Assembly: GCA_905214715.1 (NCBI GenBank)
Contig: CAJMMT010000005.1
Location: forward strand, 1 to 64,000
DNA: 64,000 nt
Origin: an uncultured bacterium
Lineage (GTDB): Bacteria > Bacteroidota > Bacteroidia > Bacteroidales > Muribaculaceae
Direction of reading: 5' to 3'
Shown: positions 16,074 to 23,661 of the stretch, piece after piece
Position numbering within the stretch: position 1 is the first letter of the stretch
Layout: each line of letters opens with the position of its first letter
Made by a program: the position numbers and the translations under genes
Notes under the pieces: generated by a model
Databases searched by the model: none
Told to the model about the DNA's origin: nothing
The model's input: the letters and a program-made list of their open reading frames with translations, nothing else

Positions 16074-16316
16074 GATCGTATTTGAAAATAATATATTTAA
16101 AAAATTAAGTTGATTCTTTGTGATTGAAGTCATACCCGGATTCGGTTTGAATTTCCGGGGTAGTGATTCACATTGCAAATTTAACTCTTTAATTTTGATA
16201 ATAATTATTTATGGATGATAATTTTATATTAATATTGTGTTAATTTTATCTTTCTATAATTCCGGTATATTTACCCGGGTGTTTAAACAAACACCATTTA
16301 TCGTTGTCAAAAATAT

Positions 16317-17018
16317 ATGTTTATGAATAAAAAGAAGAAATTGGTTGTATCTACCGGCGCCGGCATTAGCGCCGAGAGTGGCATTTCCACATTTCGCGAT
16401 GCCGACGGTCTTTGGGAAAACTACCCTGTGATGCAGGTCGCTTCTGCCGACGGTTTCCGACGCGACCCGGAACTCGTCCACCGTTTTTACAACGAACGGC
16501 GCAAGGCTTTGCTCAAGGCACTCCCCAATGATGCCCATAAGGCTCTCGTGGAACTGGAAAAGGACTGGGACGTTTACATAATAACCCAGAACGTAGATGA
16601 TCTGCACGAACGGGCCGGCTCCAAAAATGTGCTGCACCTTCACGGCGAGCTTATGAAGATGCGTTCGGTGTCCGATCCCGACTATATCGAGCCCCTCGAC
16701 ATAGAACATCTCGAAACAACCCCTCAGACGCGAGGCAAACGGGGCGACCTCATGCGTCCTCATATCGTTTTCTTTCAGGAGCCGGTGCCTAATATCGAAC
16801 GTGCCATGGAGATTACAGCCCAGGCCGATGTCTTTGTCGTCATAGGTACCTCCTTAGTGGTTTATCCTGCCGCAGGATTACTGCACTGCGTAGCGCCCGG
16901 AACACCTATATATTATATAGACCCGCGCCCCGCATCCACCGCAGGTATTCCCAACGTGCATGTGATTCCCGAAACTGCCACCAAAGGTATGAAGACTCTC
17001 GCACGGTTGTTGGGATAA
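16317..17018 (+). CDS. sirtuin (NAD+-dependent protein deacylase) without zinc cysteines
   Basis: A 233-residue Sir2-family protein that removes acyl groups from lysine using NAD+. Visible motifs are GAGISAESGISTFRDADGLW (14-33), TQNVDDLHERAG (90-101) and the catalytic histidine in HLHGEL (H109). The second Rossmann half is VVIGTSLVVYPAAG. The four cysteines that bind zinc in most sirtuins are absent: the segment after HGE reads MKMRSVSDPDY, and no CxxC pairs follow. Two in-frame ATGs (16317 and 16323) are both possible. The downstream OmpA-like gene has a promoter that begins in the last codons of this one. Confidence 0.85.
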   Translation: MFMNKKKKLVVSTGAGISAESGISTFRDADGLWENYPVMQVASADGFRRDPELVHRFYNERRKALLKALPNDAHKALVELEKDWDVYIITQNVDDLHERAGSKNVLHLHGELMKMRSVSDPDYIEPLDIEHLETTPQTRGKRGDLMRPHIVFFQEPVPNIERAMEITAQADVFVVIGTSLVVYPAAGLLHCVAPGTPIYYIDPRPASTAGIPNVHVIPETATKGMKTLARLLG

Positions 17019-17040
17019 CCACTTATTTTTATTAACTTTG
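17010..17040 (+). promoter_or_regulatory. promoter of the OmpA-like lipoprotein
   Basis: TTG at 17010-17012, a 20-bp spacer, then TAACTTTG at 17033-17040. The -33 element lies inside the last codons of the sirtuin gene. The predicted start is near 17045, about 84 bases before the ATG. Confidence 0.75.
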
Positions 17041-17128
17041 CCGAATGCCGGAACTGCCTCCGGATGTTTAGAGAGTGTTTTAATCTAACACAAATTTATT
17101 TAATCGACTCCATCATAACGTAAATATT

Positions 17129-17980
17129 ATGAAATTCAATTCAATCATTGCCGCCGGAGCTTGCGCCCTACTGATGGCAAGCTGCGTTTCCAAGAAGGAT
17201 TATGTGGCGCTCCAGACAAACTACGACAATCTGCAGAAAGATTACTACTCCTCGCAGACAGACCTTACAGAGTGCAAGGCAAACTCGCGCTCGCTGCAGA
17301 CAATGCTCGATCAGCAAAAGGAAGCTAACGCCGAGCTTAAGGCCGGTCTCTCCTCCATGAAGAATTCTCTCGACCAGAGCCTGCAATCCTCCGCCCAGGG
17401 CAACGTAAACATCGCGAAACTCGTAGATGAAATCAACGCCTCCAACAAATACATCAAACAGCTGGTTGACGCCAAGTCCAAGTCCGACTCTCTCAACATG
17501 GTGCTTACCAACAACCTTACCCGCTCGCTGAGCCGTGAAGAACTGAAAGAGGTGGATGTAAAGGTGCTCAAGGGTGTTGTCTATATCTCTCTGGCCGACA
17601 ACATGCTCTTCAAATCGGGTTCTTACGAGGTTAACGACCGCGCTATGGAAACCCTGAGCAAGATCGCGAAAATCATCAAGGATTACAGCGACTATGATGT
17701 TCTCGTGGAAGGCAATACCGACAATGTGCCTATCTCCAAGACAAACATACGTAACAACTGGGACCTTTCCGCGCTGCGCGCCTCTTCTGTGGTTCAGGTT
17801 CTGCAAAACAAGTTCGGAATCAACCCGGCCCGTCTTACCGCCGGTGGCCGCGGTGAGTTCAACCCCATTACCGACAACGATACCGAAGTAGGGAAGCAGC
17901 GCAACCGCCGCACGGAGATCATCATTACTCCGAAACTCGATCAGTTCATGGATCTCATTGATCAGCATCCTACCGAGTAA
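17129..17980 (+). CDS. OmpA-family peptidoglycan-binding lipoprotein with coiled coil
   Basis: A 283-residue outer-membrane lipoprotein that probably tethers the envelope to peptidoglycan. The lipobox is LMASC, giving lipidated C19. Residues 25-115 are heptad-like and rich in K, Q, E and S, so they probably form a coiled coil. Residues 150-275 are an OmpA C-terminal domain with VLVEGNTDNVP, NNWDLSALRASSVVQVL and GGRGEFNPI, then the arginine signature QRNRRTEI. Codon use suggests strong expression. It has its own promoter and terminator, so it is a single-gene transcript. Confidence 0.9.
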   Translation: MKFNSIIAAGACALLMASCVSKKDYVALQTNYDNLQKDYYSSQTDLTECKANSRSLQTMLDQQKEANAELKAGLSSMKNSLDQSLQSSAQGNVNIAKLVDEINASNKYIKQLVDAKSKSDSLNMVLTNNLTRSLSREELKEVDVKVLKGVVYISLADNMLFKSGSYEVNDRAMETLSKIAKIIKDYSDYDVLVEGNTDNVPISKTNIRNNWDLSALRASSVVQVLQNKFGINPARLTAGGRGEFNPITDNDTEVGKQRNRRTEIIITPKLDQFMDLIDQHPTE

Positions 17981-18023
17981 TTCATTTTATACATACGGAA
18001 GCTGAAACGCTTCACGTCTCACA

Positions 18024-18058
18024 AAAGGGGACTGAGCCACGAAGGTTCAGTCCCCTTT
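18024..18058 (+). terminator. terminator of the OmpA-like gene
   Basis: AAAGGGGACTGAGCC (18024-18038) pairs with 18044-18058 around ACGAA with one G-T pair, and is followed by CTT. It lies 44 bases past the stop codon. Confidence 0.85.
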
Positions 18059-18151
18059 CTTACAAACATCAAGGTTACGAAAAAGGTGTACCTGACCCCT
18101 TCTCCTAACTTCATAACCCATGAGTCACCTTATGTGTTCATCCATAATATA

Positions 18152-18187
18152 AAAAGACCACGCCTCTTATATGAAACGCGGTCTTTT
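18152..18187 (-). terminator. terminator of the 2-oxoacid:ferredoxin oxidoreductase operon
   Basis: AAAAGACC (18152-18159) pairs with GGTCTTTT (18180-18187). On the minus strand the stem is followed by a T-rich stretch (TTTTTATATTATGG). It lies 40 bases past the stop of the gamma-subunit gene. Confidence 0.65.
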
Positions 18188-18226
18188 CATTAATTGTGTA
18201 TTTATTTATTGCCTGACTGCAACATG

Positions 18227-18763
18227 TCAAATCAACGAACGACCTTTCTCTATGGCCTGTTCGTTGAGAGGAATGAGCTTGTGATGACGCTCGGGAAGCG
18301 ATTTCTTCAAACCCTTGATAACATTCTCCATCGGCAACTTGTAAGGCATGGCTTCGAGCAAGGCGCCCATAACCACCATGTTGTAAGCCTTTGAATTGCC
18401 TATTTCAAGAGTAGCGTCCATAGCATCTATCGGATAGATGGAGATATCGTCACGGGTTGGGCGGTTGTGAATACCGTTCGTGTCGTATATCAGTATGCCT
18501 CCTTTCTTTACTTTCGGAGCGAATTTGTCGAGACTCTGCTGGTTAAGAGCGATTACGATGTCGTAGCTGTCAAGTACGGGCGACGATATCTTCTCATCGG
18601 AAAGAATAACGGTTACGTTAGCTGTTCCTCCGCGCTGTTCAGGACCGTACGAGGGCATCCAGGTTACCTCCTTATCGTCCATAAGCCCGGAATATGCCAG
18701 TATCTTGCCCATCGAGAGCACACCCTGACCGCCGAAGCCGGCTATGATGATTTCTTCTTTCAT
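18227..18763 (-). CDS. 2-oxoacid:ferredoxin oxidoreductase, gamma subunit
   Basis: A 178-residue subunit of the cytoplasmic complex that oxidatively decarboxylates a 2-oxoacid to its CoA ester and reduces ferredoxin. The gamma fold begins IIIAGFGGQGVLSMGKILAYSG and has SYGPEQRGGTANVTVILS, typical of the family. It is the last gene of a four-gene operon in the order delta, alpha, beta, gamma. The 2-oxoacid (2-oxoglutarate or a branched-chain oxoacid) cannot be decided from this subunit. A small hairpin separates it from the beta gene. Confidence 0.9.
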   Translation of the reverse strand: MKEEIIIAGFGGQGVLSMGKILAYSGLMDDKEVTWMPSYGPEQRGGTANVTVILSDEKISSPVLDSYDIVIALNQQSLDKFAPKVKKGGILIYDTNGIHNRPTRDDISIYPIDAMDATLEIGNSKAYNMVVMGALLEAMPYKLPMENVIKGLKKSLPERHHKLIPLNEQAIEKGRSLI

Positions 18764-18789
18764 TTTCTAATGTTTTTTATCGGAGCACG

Positions 18790-18808
18790 CCTTCCCTGCG
18801 TGGGAAGG
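18790..18808 (-). other. intercistronic hairpin between beta and gamma genes
   Basis: CCTTCCC (18790-18796) pairs perfectly with GGGAAGG (18802-18808) around TGCGT in the 66-base gap between the two genes. No T run follows on the minus strand, so it is more likely a processing or stability stem than a terminator. Confidence 0.5.
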
Positions 18809-18829
18809 GCACCCACTATGGGTTGATAC

Positions 18830-19597
18830 TTATTCCTTTACGTCTTTAAGGTCTCCCAGAGGATATTTCTCGAACATATGCTCGGCCATCCATTGGTTAG
18901 CCTTTTCGGGACTCATCTTCCAGCCTGAGTTACATGTAGCCACGACCTCTACTACCGATGTGCCGCGCTTAGCTATGGCATTCTCAAAAGCTTTCTTGAG
19001 AGCGGCTTTGGTTTTGCGCACGGCTGCCGGTGTGTGTACGGCCTGACGGGTAACGTAACAGGTGCCGTCGAGAATCGCCATGAGATTGGTTATCTCCAGA
19101 GGATGTCCGTTCAAATCTACGCGACGACCATAAGGAGTGGTGGCTGTCTTCTGGCCTATGAGTGTGGTCGGGGCCATCTGGCCACCGGTCATACCATAGA
19201 TAGCGTTGTTTACGAAAACCATCACGATGTTTTCGCCACGGTTGGCGGCATGGATAGATTCAGCAGTACCTATAGCCGACATATCGCCATCGCCCTGATA
19301 AGTAAACACCACATTCTCAGGCCAGAGACGGCTGGCGGCGGTAGCCACTGCCGGTGCGCGACCGTGAGCGGCCTCGATCCAGTCTACATCTATATAGTTA
19401 TATGCGAACACGGCGCAACCAACCGGCGATACACCTATGGTACGTTCCGTAATACCCATTTCGGCGACGATTTCGGCAATCAGCTTGTGAATAACGCCGT
19501 GGCTGCAGCCGGGGCAATAGTGCATGTGTACCTCCTCGAGAAGCTCGGGCTTGGAATAAACCTTGTTTTCGGGGCGGATTATTTCATTGATATCCAT
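18830..19597 (-). CDS. 2-oxoacid:ferredoxin oxidoreductase, beta subunit (thiamine diphosphate-binding)
   Basis: A 255-residue beta subunit that binds thiamine diphosphate and a [4Fe-4S] cluster. The N-terminal CPGCSHG motif and the internal SPVGCAVFAYNY supply conserved cysteines. TYQGDGDMSAIGTAE with VFVNNAIYGMTGGQ is the ThDP/Mg site (GDGD then NN). The start at 19597 gives MDINEIIRPENKVYSKPELL, the usual N-terminus. An earlier in-frame start at 19645 would overlap the alpha gene and is rejected. The gap to the alpha gene is 22 bp. Confidence 0.92.
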   Translation of the reverse strand: MDINEIIRPENKVYSKPELLEEVHMHYCPGCSHGVIHKLIAEIVAEMGITERTIGVSPVGCAVFAYNYIDVDWIEAAHGRAPAVATAASRLWPENVVFTYQGDGDMSAIGTAESIHAANRGENIVMVFVNNAIYGMTGGQMAPTTLIGQKTATTPYGRRVDLNGHPLEITNLMAILDGTCYVTRQAVHTPAAVRKTKAALKKAFENAIAKRGTSVVEVVATCNSGWKMSPEKANQWMAEHMFEKYPLGDLKDVKE

Positions 19598-19619
19598 ATA
19601 TTGAACTTCTATTTGGGGG

Positions 19620-20705
19620 TTACTTCTTAATGATTTTCTGTTCAAGAGCCTCTACTACCTCTTCGGGACTGGGGATAATGCCGCCCAGACGACCGAAATG
19701 CTCCACGGGAAGACTGTCGTGTACGGCCAGACGAACATCCTCTATCATCTGTCCGGCGTTGAGTTCTACGCAAAGCACACCTTTTTTACCTTTGGCGGCG
19801 CGGGCTATGGCGTCGGTCGGGAAAGGCCACAAGGTAATCGGACGTACTATGCCCACTTTTATACCCTTTTCAGCTGCTAATTCTTTGGCTTTGGTACAGA
19901 TACGTGCTATGGAACCGAATGCTACTATAAGATAGTCCGCACCCTCCACGTCGATTTCCTCCCAACGTGTCTCGTTCTTCTCAATCTCACGGTAGCGGGC
20001 CTGAAGCTCATGGTTAATGACCTCCATGCGTGCCGATTCAAGCTCAAGTGAAGTGATTACATTGCGCTTGCGGCCATCCTTGCGTCCGTCGGCTGCCCAG
20101 GGGCACTGGCGGCGTATCTCCTCTTCGGTGCGACGCGGACGCTGCTCCGGAAGAACGACTTTCTCCATCATCTGACCTACGATTCCGTCGGCAAGAATCA
20201 TGGCCGGATTGGTATATTTGAATGCCAGGTCAAATCCGAGGCCTACGAAATCTACCATCTCCTGTACGGTAGAGGGAGCCAGCACTATAAGGTGATAGTC
20301 GCCGTGGCCACCACCCTTGGTAGCCTGGAAATAGTCGGCCTGCGAGGGCTGGATGGTACCCAGGCCAGGGCCACCGCGCATTACGTTAAGGATAAGCGCC
20401 GGCAGCGATGCTGCGGCTATATAGGATATACCCTCCTGCTTCAGGCTGACGCCGGGCGATGACGATGAGGTCATTACGGCCTTGCCTGTTGCCGCGCCGC
20501 CGTATACCATGTTGATGGCGGCAACTTCCGACTCTGCCTGAAGGACAACCATGCCGGTAGTCTCCCAAGGCATGAGTTCCTCAAGGGTCTCGAGTACTTC
20601 TGACTGAGGGGTGATCGGGTAGCCGAAATAGCCGTCGCACCCGTAACGTATTGCGGCGTGCGCTATGGCCTCGTTACCCTTCATGAGTCTTACCTCTTCT
20701 TTCAT
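19620..20705 (-). CDS. vorB: 2-oxoacid:ferredoxin oxidoreductase, alpha subunit (VorB/KorA family)
   Basis: A 361-residue alpha subunit holding the pyrimidine-binding part of the thiamine diphosphate site and the substrate pocket. Recognisable segments are KGNEAIAHAAIRYGCDGYFGYPITPQSE, ESEVAAINMVYGGAATGKAVMTSSSSPG and MRGGPGLGTIQPSQADYFQ. The C-terminal domain starts YLIVAFGSIARI. Relatives in Bacteroidales are usually named 3-methyl-2-oxobutanoate dehydrogenase subunit VorB, but 2-oxoglutarate is a common real substrate of this four-subunit type. I preferred the ATG at 20705 over a TTG at 20714, because it gives MKEEVRLMKGNEA and normal spacing. Confidence 0.88.
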   Translation of the reverse strand: MKEEVRLMKGNEAIAHAAIRYGCDGYFGYPITPQSEVLETLEELMPWETTGMVVLQAESEVAAINMVYGGAATGKAVMTSSSSPGVSLKQEGISYIAAASLPALILNVMRGGPGLGTIQPSQADYFQATKGGGHGDYHLIVLAPSTVQEMVDFVGLGFDLAFKYTNPAMILADGIVGQMMEKVVLPEQRPRRTEEEIRRQCPWAADGRKDGRKRNVITSLELESARMEVINHELQARYREIEKNETRWEEIDVEGADYLIVAFGSIARICTKAKELAAEKGIKVGIVRPITLWPFPTDAIARAAKGKKGVLCVELNAGQMIEDVRLAVHDSLPVEHFGRLGGIIPSPEEVVEALEQKIIKK

Positions 20706-20751
20706 ATTTTTCAAGATGTAATTAGATTTAACTTATTGGAAGAGCACCGGG

Positions 20752-20982
20752 TCAGTCTACCTTTACGCGGTATACCTCGATGCAGGCGTCGGGACACACC
20801 CAGGCGCATGAACAGCAACCGGTGCAATTGTCCGGTTCCGCCATGTAGGCGTAATGATAGCCTCGGTCGTTTACCTCGTTCGGCTGAAGAGCCAGAGTTT
20901 TGGTCGGACAGGCAACCACACAAAGATTGCAGCCCTTACATCTCTCTACGTTGACTGTAACAGCTCCTTTTACTTTTGCCAT
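20752..20982 (-). CDS. 2-oxoacid:ferredoxin oxidoreductase, delta subunit (2x[4Fe-4S] ferredoxin)
   Basis: A 76-residue ferredoxin-like subunit with two CxxCxxxCxxxCP-type sets: CKGCNLCVVACP (residues 15-26) and CTGCCSCAWVCP (53-64). It relays electrons from the catalytic subunits to soluble ferredoxin. It is the first gene of the operon. The reduced ferredoxin would feed NfnAB and other redox enzymes. Upstream on the minus strand, TAATTTTG at 21094-21087 is a likely -7 element, followed by a leader of about 100 nt. Confidence 0.93.
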   Translation of the reverse strand: MAKVKGAVTVNVERCKGCNLCVVACPTKTLALQPNEVNDRGYHYAYMAEPDNCTGCCSCAWVCPDACIEVYRVKVD

Positions 20983-21289
20983 ATCAATTTGGTGTTTTAA
21001 TGTTGTGTCAGGTATTATTAAGGTATTTTTCCATTTCCCGGTTAAGGGAAGGGCCTCTACCCTTTTCAGGGTACGACTTTCAGCTACAAAATTAATTTTT
21101 TTAACCGAACCTGAAAATTTCAGGCTCTCTTTTTTTGGGTTTTGTGTTTTTTAACATTATTTCCTATCCGGACCATCTGAACTTTTTATCATCGCCTAAG
21201 GTTTGAACTATAAACGTACTACCTCTGTCTGTCAGACAATCCGGCCAACGTTTTAAGAATGCGTTTAATACATTTAGCACTCCAAGGTT
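20983..21289. promoter_or_regulatory. intergenic region with operon promoter and palindrome
   Basis: 307 bases without a gene. On the minus strand it contains the -7 element TAATTTTG (21094-21087) for the oxidoreductase operon. A perfect palindrome, CCTGAAA-A-TTTCAGG (21110-21124), lies where the -33 element should be and could be an operator. On the plus strand no clear promoter for the lipoprotein at 21290 is visible. The rest (21130-21280) is AT-rich with no structure that I recognise. Confidence 0.45.
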
Positions 21290-21757
21290 ATGAAAAACAA
21301 TCATTTATACTCTCTTATAGGCTTCGCGACGCTGGTAGTGCTCGCTCTTGGGGCCTTTATGGCATGCGATGATGACGATAGCTGGGATCCCTCCGCCCCT
21401 CCGGGATGGAATACATTCTACGATCGGCGTCTTAACGGATGCTGGGAGCTGGAGCAGGCAAACGGTCGGCAGGTCTACGGCATGGACGTGAACTACCTCG
21501 ACTTCTACGGCAACGGCCGCGGCCGCTATTTCTATTACACTGACGGCCAACGCGACTCCGAACGAATGGCATACTGGTGCCAGGACAGTTATTCGGGTGT
21601 GTCGAACTACCAGATGAACATAAAGTATGAATACAGCTCACCCTCGACCGTCAACTACTGGTTCACCGACTCGGGCTACCGCCTGTGGATGCAATGGGGT
21701 ACCGGCGGCGGAGTTGTAACCTACGTCTACCGCGCCGTAGACGCCCCCGGCTGGTAA
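21290..21757 (+). CDS. putative surface lipoprotein, unknown function
   Basis: A 155-residue protein with an N-terminal hydrophobic segment (LYSLIGFATLVVLALGAF) ending in MAC followed by DDDD. This is a somewhat atypical lipobox, but an acidic stretch directly after the cysteine resembles the surface-export signal of Bacteroidetes lipoproteins. The mature part is rich in tyrosine, glycine and tryptophan. It starts LNGCWELEQANGRQV, which recalls the first strand of lipocalin-like small lipoproteins. No catalytic motif is visible. A large hairpin follows. Confidence 0.6.
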   Translation: MKNNHLYSLIGFATLVVLALGAFMACDDDDSWDPSAPPGWNTFYDRRLNGCWELEQANGRQVYGMDVNYLDFYGNGRGRYFYYTDGQRDSERMAYWCQDSYSGVSNYQMNIKYEYSSPSTVNYWFTDSGYRLWMQWGTGGGVVTYVYRAVDAPGW

Positions 21758-21803
21758 AAATACACCGCAATCACCCGAACAACTATATAATGTAAAAGTC
21801 AGC

Positions 21804-21850
21804 GAAGCGCGCCCCAAAAGTTGGACACATAACTTTTTGGGACGCGCTTC
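21804..21850 (+). terminator. long hairpin/terminator resembling paired insertion-sequence ends
   Basis: GAAGCGCGCCCCAAAAGTT (21804-21822) pairs with 21831-21850 around GGACACAT, with one mismatch and one extra base, followed by AGTTTTTT. It can end the lipoprotein transcript. CCCCAAAAGTTGGACA also resembles the terminal sequence of many IS3-family elements, so the hairpin may descend from two facing element ends (inference). Confidence 0.6.
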
Positions 21851-21864
21851 AGTTTTTTATGTTT

Positions 21865-22119
21865 TTAGAGAGACTTTTCCATTGCCTCAATGGAAGATAA
21901 ATCCATAGCAGGCTCATCTCTGAGAGCTCCGCTTTCCGCTTCACGCATTGCCGACAAAGTAGTGGCGTTGGGCTTATGATAGGCGGCATCAAGTAAAAGA
22001 GTCTCAACATAATTGTTTAGACTTCGATTTTCCCCTTTTGCAAGTTCCTTCAATCTTTCAATCAGTCCCACTGACAGACGGAAACTTTGATTCTTCTTTA
22101 ACGCAATATCCATCATCAT
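21865..22119 (-). CDS. antitoxin-like ribbon-helix-helix protein, solitary
   Basis: An 84-residue protein whose first half (KKNQSFRLSVGLIERLKELAKGENRSLNNYVETLLLDAA) has the pattern of a ribbon-helix-helix DNA-binding domain: a beta strand, then helix-turn-helix with the NRSLNNYV element. The acidic second half fits a toxin-binding tail. Three consecutive ATGs (22119, 22116, 22113) are possible starts. In Bacteroidales such proteins are usually followed by a RelE/ParE-type toxin, but the next thing downstream is a hairpin and a convergent gene, so no toxin is present. It has its own consensus promoter 15 bases upstream. Confidence 0.65.
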   Translation of the reverse strand: MMMDIALKKNQSFRLSVGLIERLKELAKGENRSLNNYVETLLLDAAYHKPNATTLSAMREAESGALRDEPAMDLSSIEAMEKSL

Positions 22120-22133
22120 ACTTATTTATACTG

Positions 22134-22164
22134 CAAATATAATCAATCTGCATTACAATTACAA
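22134..22164 (-). promoter_or_regulatory. promoter of the antitoxin-like gene
   Basis: On the minus strand, TTG at 22164-22162, a 20-bp spacer, then TATATTTG at 22141-22134. The predicted start lies near 22129, about 10 bases before the first of three ATG codons, so the leader is very short. Confidence 0.7.
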
Positions 22165-22300
22165 CATGTCTGCATCCTATAAGTTCAAAGAGCGAAAATA
22201 CAGAGCCTCTAACCTACCTCCATTATACATAAGTAGATGCTACAAAGAATAAATGTTAATATGTTTTTTAATTTCACATATGATAGAGTTTCTTTTTGGC

Positions 22301-23472
22301 CTATTTATTGCTAAATATTTCCCAATGTCCGCCTTTCTTTGAGCCGACATAGCAGACTATATCGGAGAGAGTGGCGAGTTCACGCTCAACAGTCTTAGTA
22401 GCGACACCGATTGCGGTAGCTATCTCTGCTCTTGTAGTTTTTGGGTTTTCGTTGATAAGGGCTATGATCCGCTGTTGTCGCTCTGTTAAGTTTTTAGCGA
22501 CATTTTTAGCGACATTTTTAGCGACATCAGACTTTTCCGCTTCGCGGGTCAGGAGGTCAAAGGTTACTTTGACAGAATTGATTGTTGCCTCAATATGCAT
22601 AGGGCGACCGGTTATTTCTTGCCAACGTTTGAGTTTCCGAAGTCCGTAGCCGAGATTCTCTGACAGGTGTGCAAGTCGGAACAGCTTTGCGATTATCGGA
22701 TTACGTGGTTGGGATTCAAACGAGTTTTCCATTACATCCAACGGCATAGGCATACCGCCGGGATTAAGGAACTCTATGCGGTCATCAAAAACATGGATGC
22801 AACTGCGTCGTGGGCTGAAATGGTCGGCGTGAGCCATCTGATTTGCCATTGCCTCGCGCAATATATCGTACTCGGAGAAATCTTCAACTGACTGTCCGCG
22901 ATCATTTATACCTACCATCGGAGTGTTGACGAGTGTGCGGAGACGACGGAGGATAATACGGCTCGCTTCCCAAAGATTCTGTTGTTCCGGGATGCGATAG
23001 GTATAATTGTTCGTCATCGCCTCCATGCCGGTACCGGGTATCTCGACGTAATCGGCACAGAACGTCGGAACAAAATTGAAGATGTAAGGGCTTTTACCAA
23101 GCATTATCAGCCCGCCGTAGGTCAGTTGACCGGAATGGTCGGTTTGACCTCCGATGACGGAAGATAGAAAGCGATGACATTCTTGCCGTCTATCTCGTAG
23201 CGGTGGAGCGTGGCAAAGAGGGGTACATTGAATTTCTTGGAGCGCAGAGTGCCGAAAAAGTCCTGCTCAAGTTTCTCGATGTTATCGACACCGACAATCT
23301 CAAACAAACGACCGGATTGCTTCACACCAAGCACAATCCAACCGCCGGAACAATTTGAAAAAGCACTGACTGTCTCCCAAATGTTCTTCGGCAAGTCAGA
23401 TTTAGCGGCCTTGACCTCGAAATCGTCCCACTCTATGTCGCGTAGCCGTGCTATAAGGTCTTCCTTTGTCAT
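22301..23472 (-). pseudogene. AlbA_2-domain ATP-binding regulator, broken by an internal deletion and frame change
   Basis: Two reading frames encode the two ends of one protein. The N-terminal piece (23472-23122, 116 aa, MTKEDLIARLRDIEWDDFEVKAA) is an AlbA_2/Schlafen-type domain with FSNCSGGWIVLGVKQSG, ending at a TGA after SSEVKPTIPVN. The C-terminal piece (23104-22301) resumes in another frame as QLTYGGLIMLGKSPYIFNF, then an ATPase-like part and a winged-helix tail (ERQQRIIALINENPKTTRAEIA). By comparison with the usual layout, about 100 residues between them are missing. The gene is therefore probably inactive. A -7 element TAACTTTG remains at 23488-23481, eight bases before the ATG. A second start at the MLGKS methionine might make a truncated product. 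Confidence 0.75.
22491..22526. repeat. three 12-bp tandem repeats encoding VAKN
   Basis: Three perfect copies of TTTTTAGCGACA, read on the minus strand as repeated codons for Val-Ala-Lys-Asn, in the linker before the winged helix of the broken regulator. Each change in copy number would add or remove four residues without a frameshift. Confidence 0.85.
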
Positions 23473-23661
23473 TCCATCTACAAAGTTAATCTATTTATAA
23501 TTTCATTGATTTATAAGCGTTTGGCCAAAATATGATCATCTTGTCACAATATAGATAATACCATTTGATATAGGCCGTAAAAGAATGTAAATAAGAATAA
23601 ATCTCCAAACCCATAAACTTGGATAGGATGAAAATACAATATTTACTGCTTAGCACCTACA

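Noticed and set aside
16074..16178. Longer N-terminus for the secreted DUF6359-like protein
   Set aside because: The added residues precede a perfect signal peptide and include the promoter-like TAAATTTG element, so they are not translated.
16190..16197. TAATTTTG as a promoter for the sirtuin gene
   Set aside because: The sequence matches a -7 element, but the only TTG upstream leaves a 14-bp spacer, well outside the 18-20 bp seen elsewhere in this window.
22491..22526. Possible CRISPR-like array
   Set aside because: The units are 12 bp, directly adjacent, without spacers, and encode a repeated VAKN peptide.
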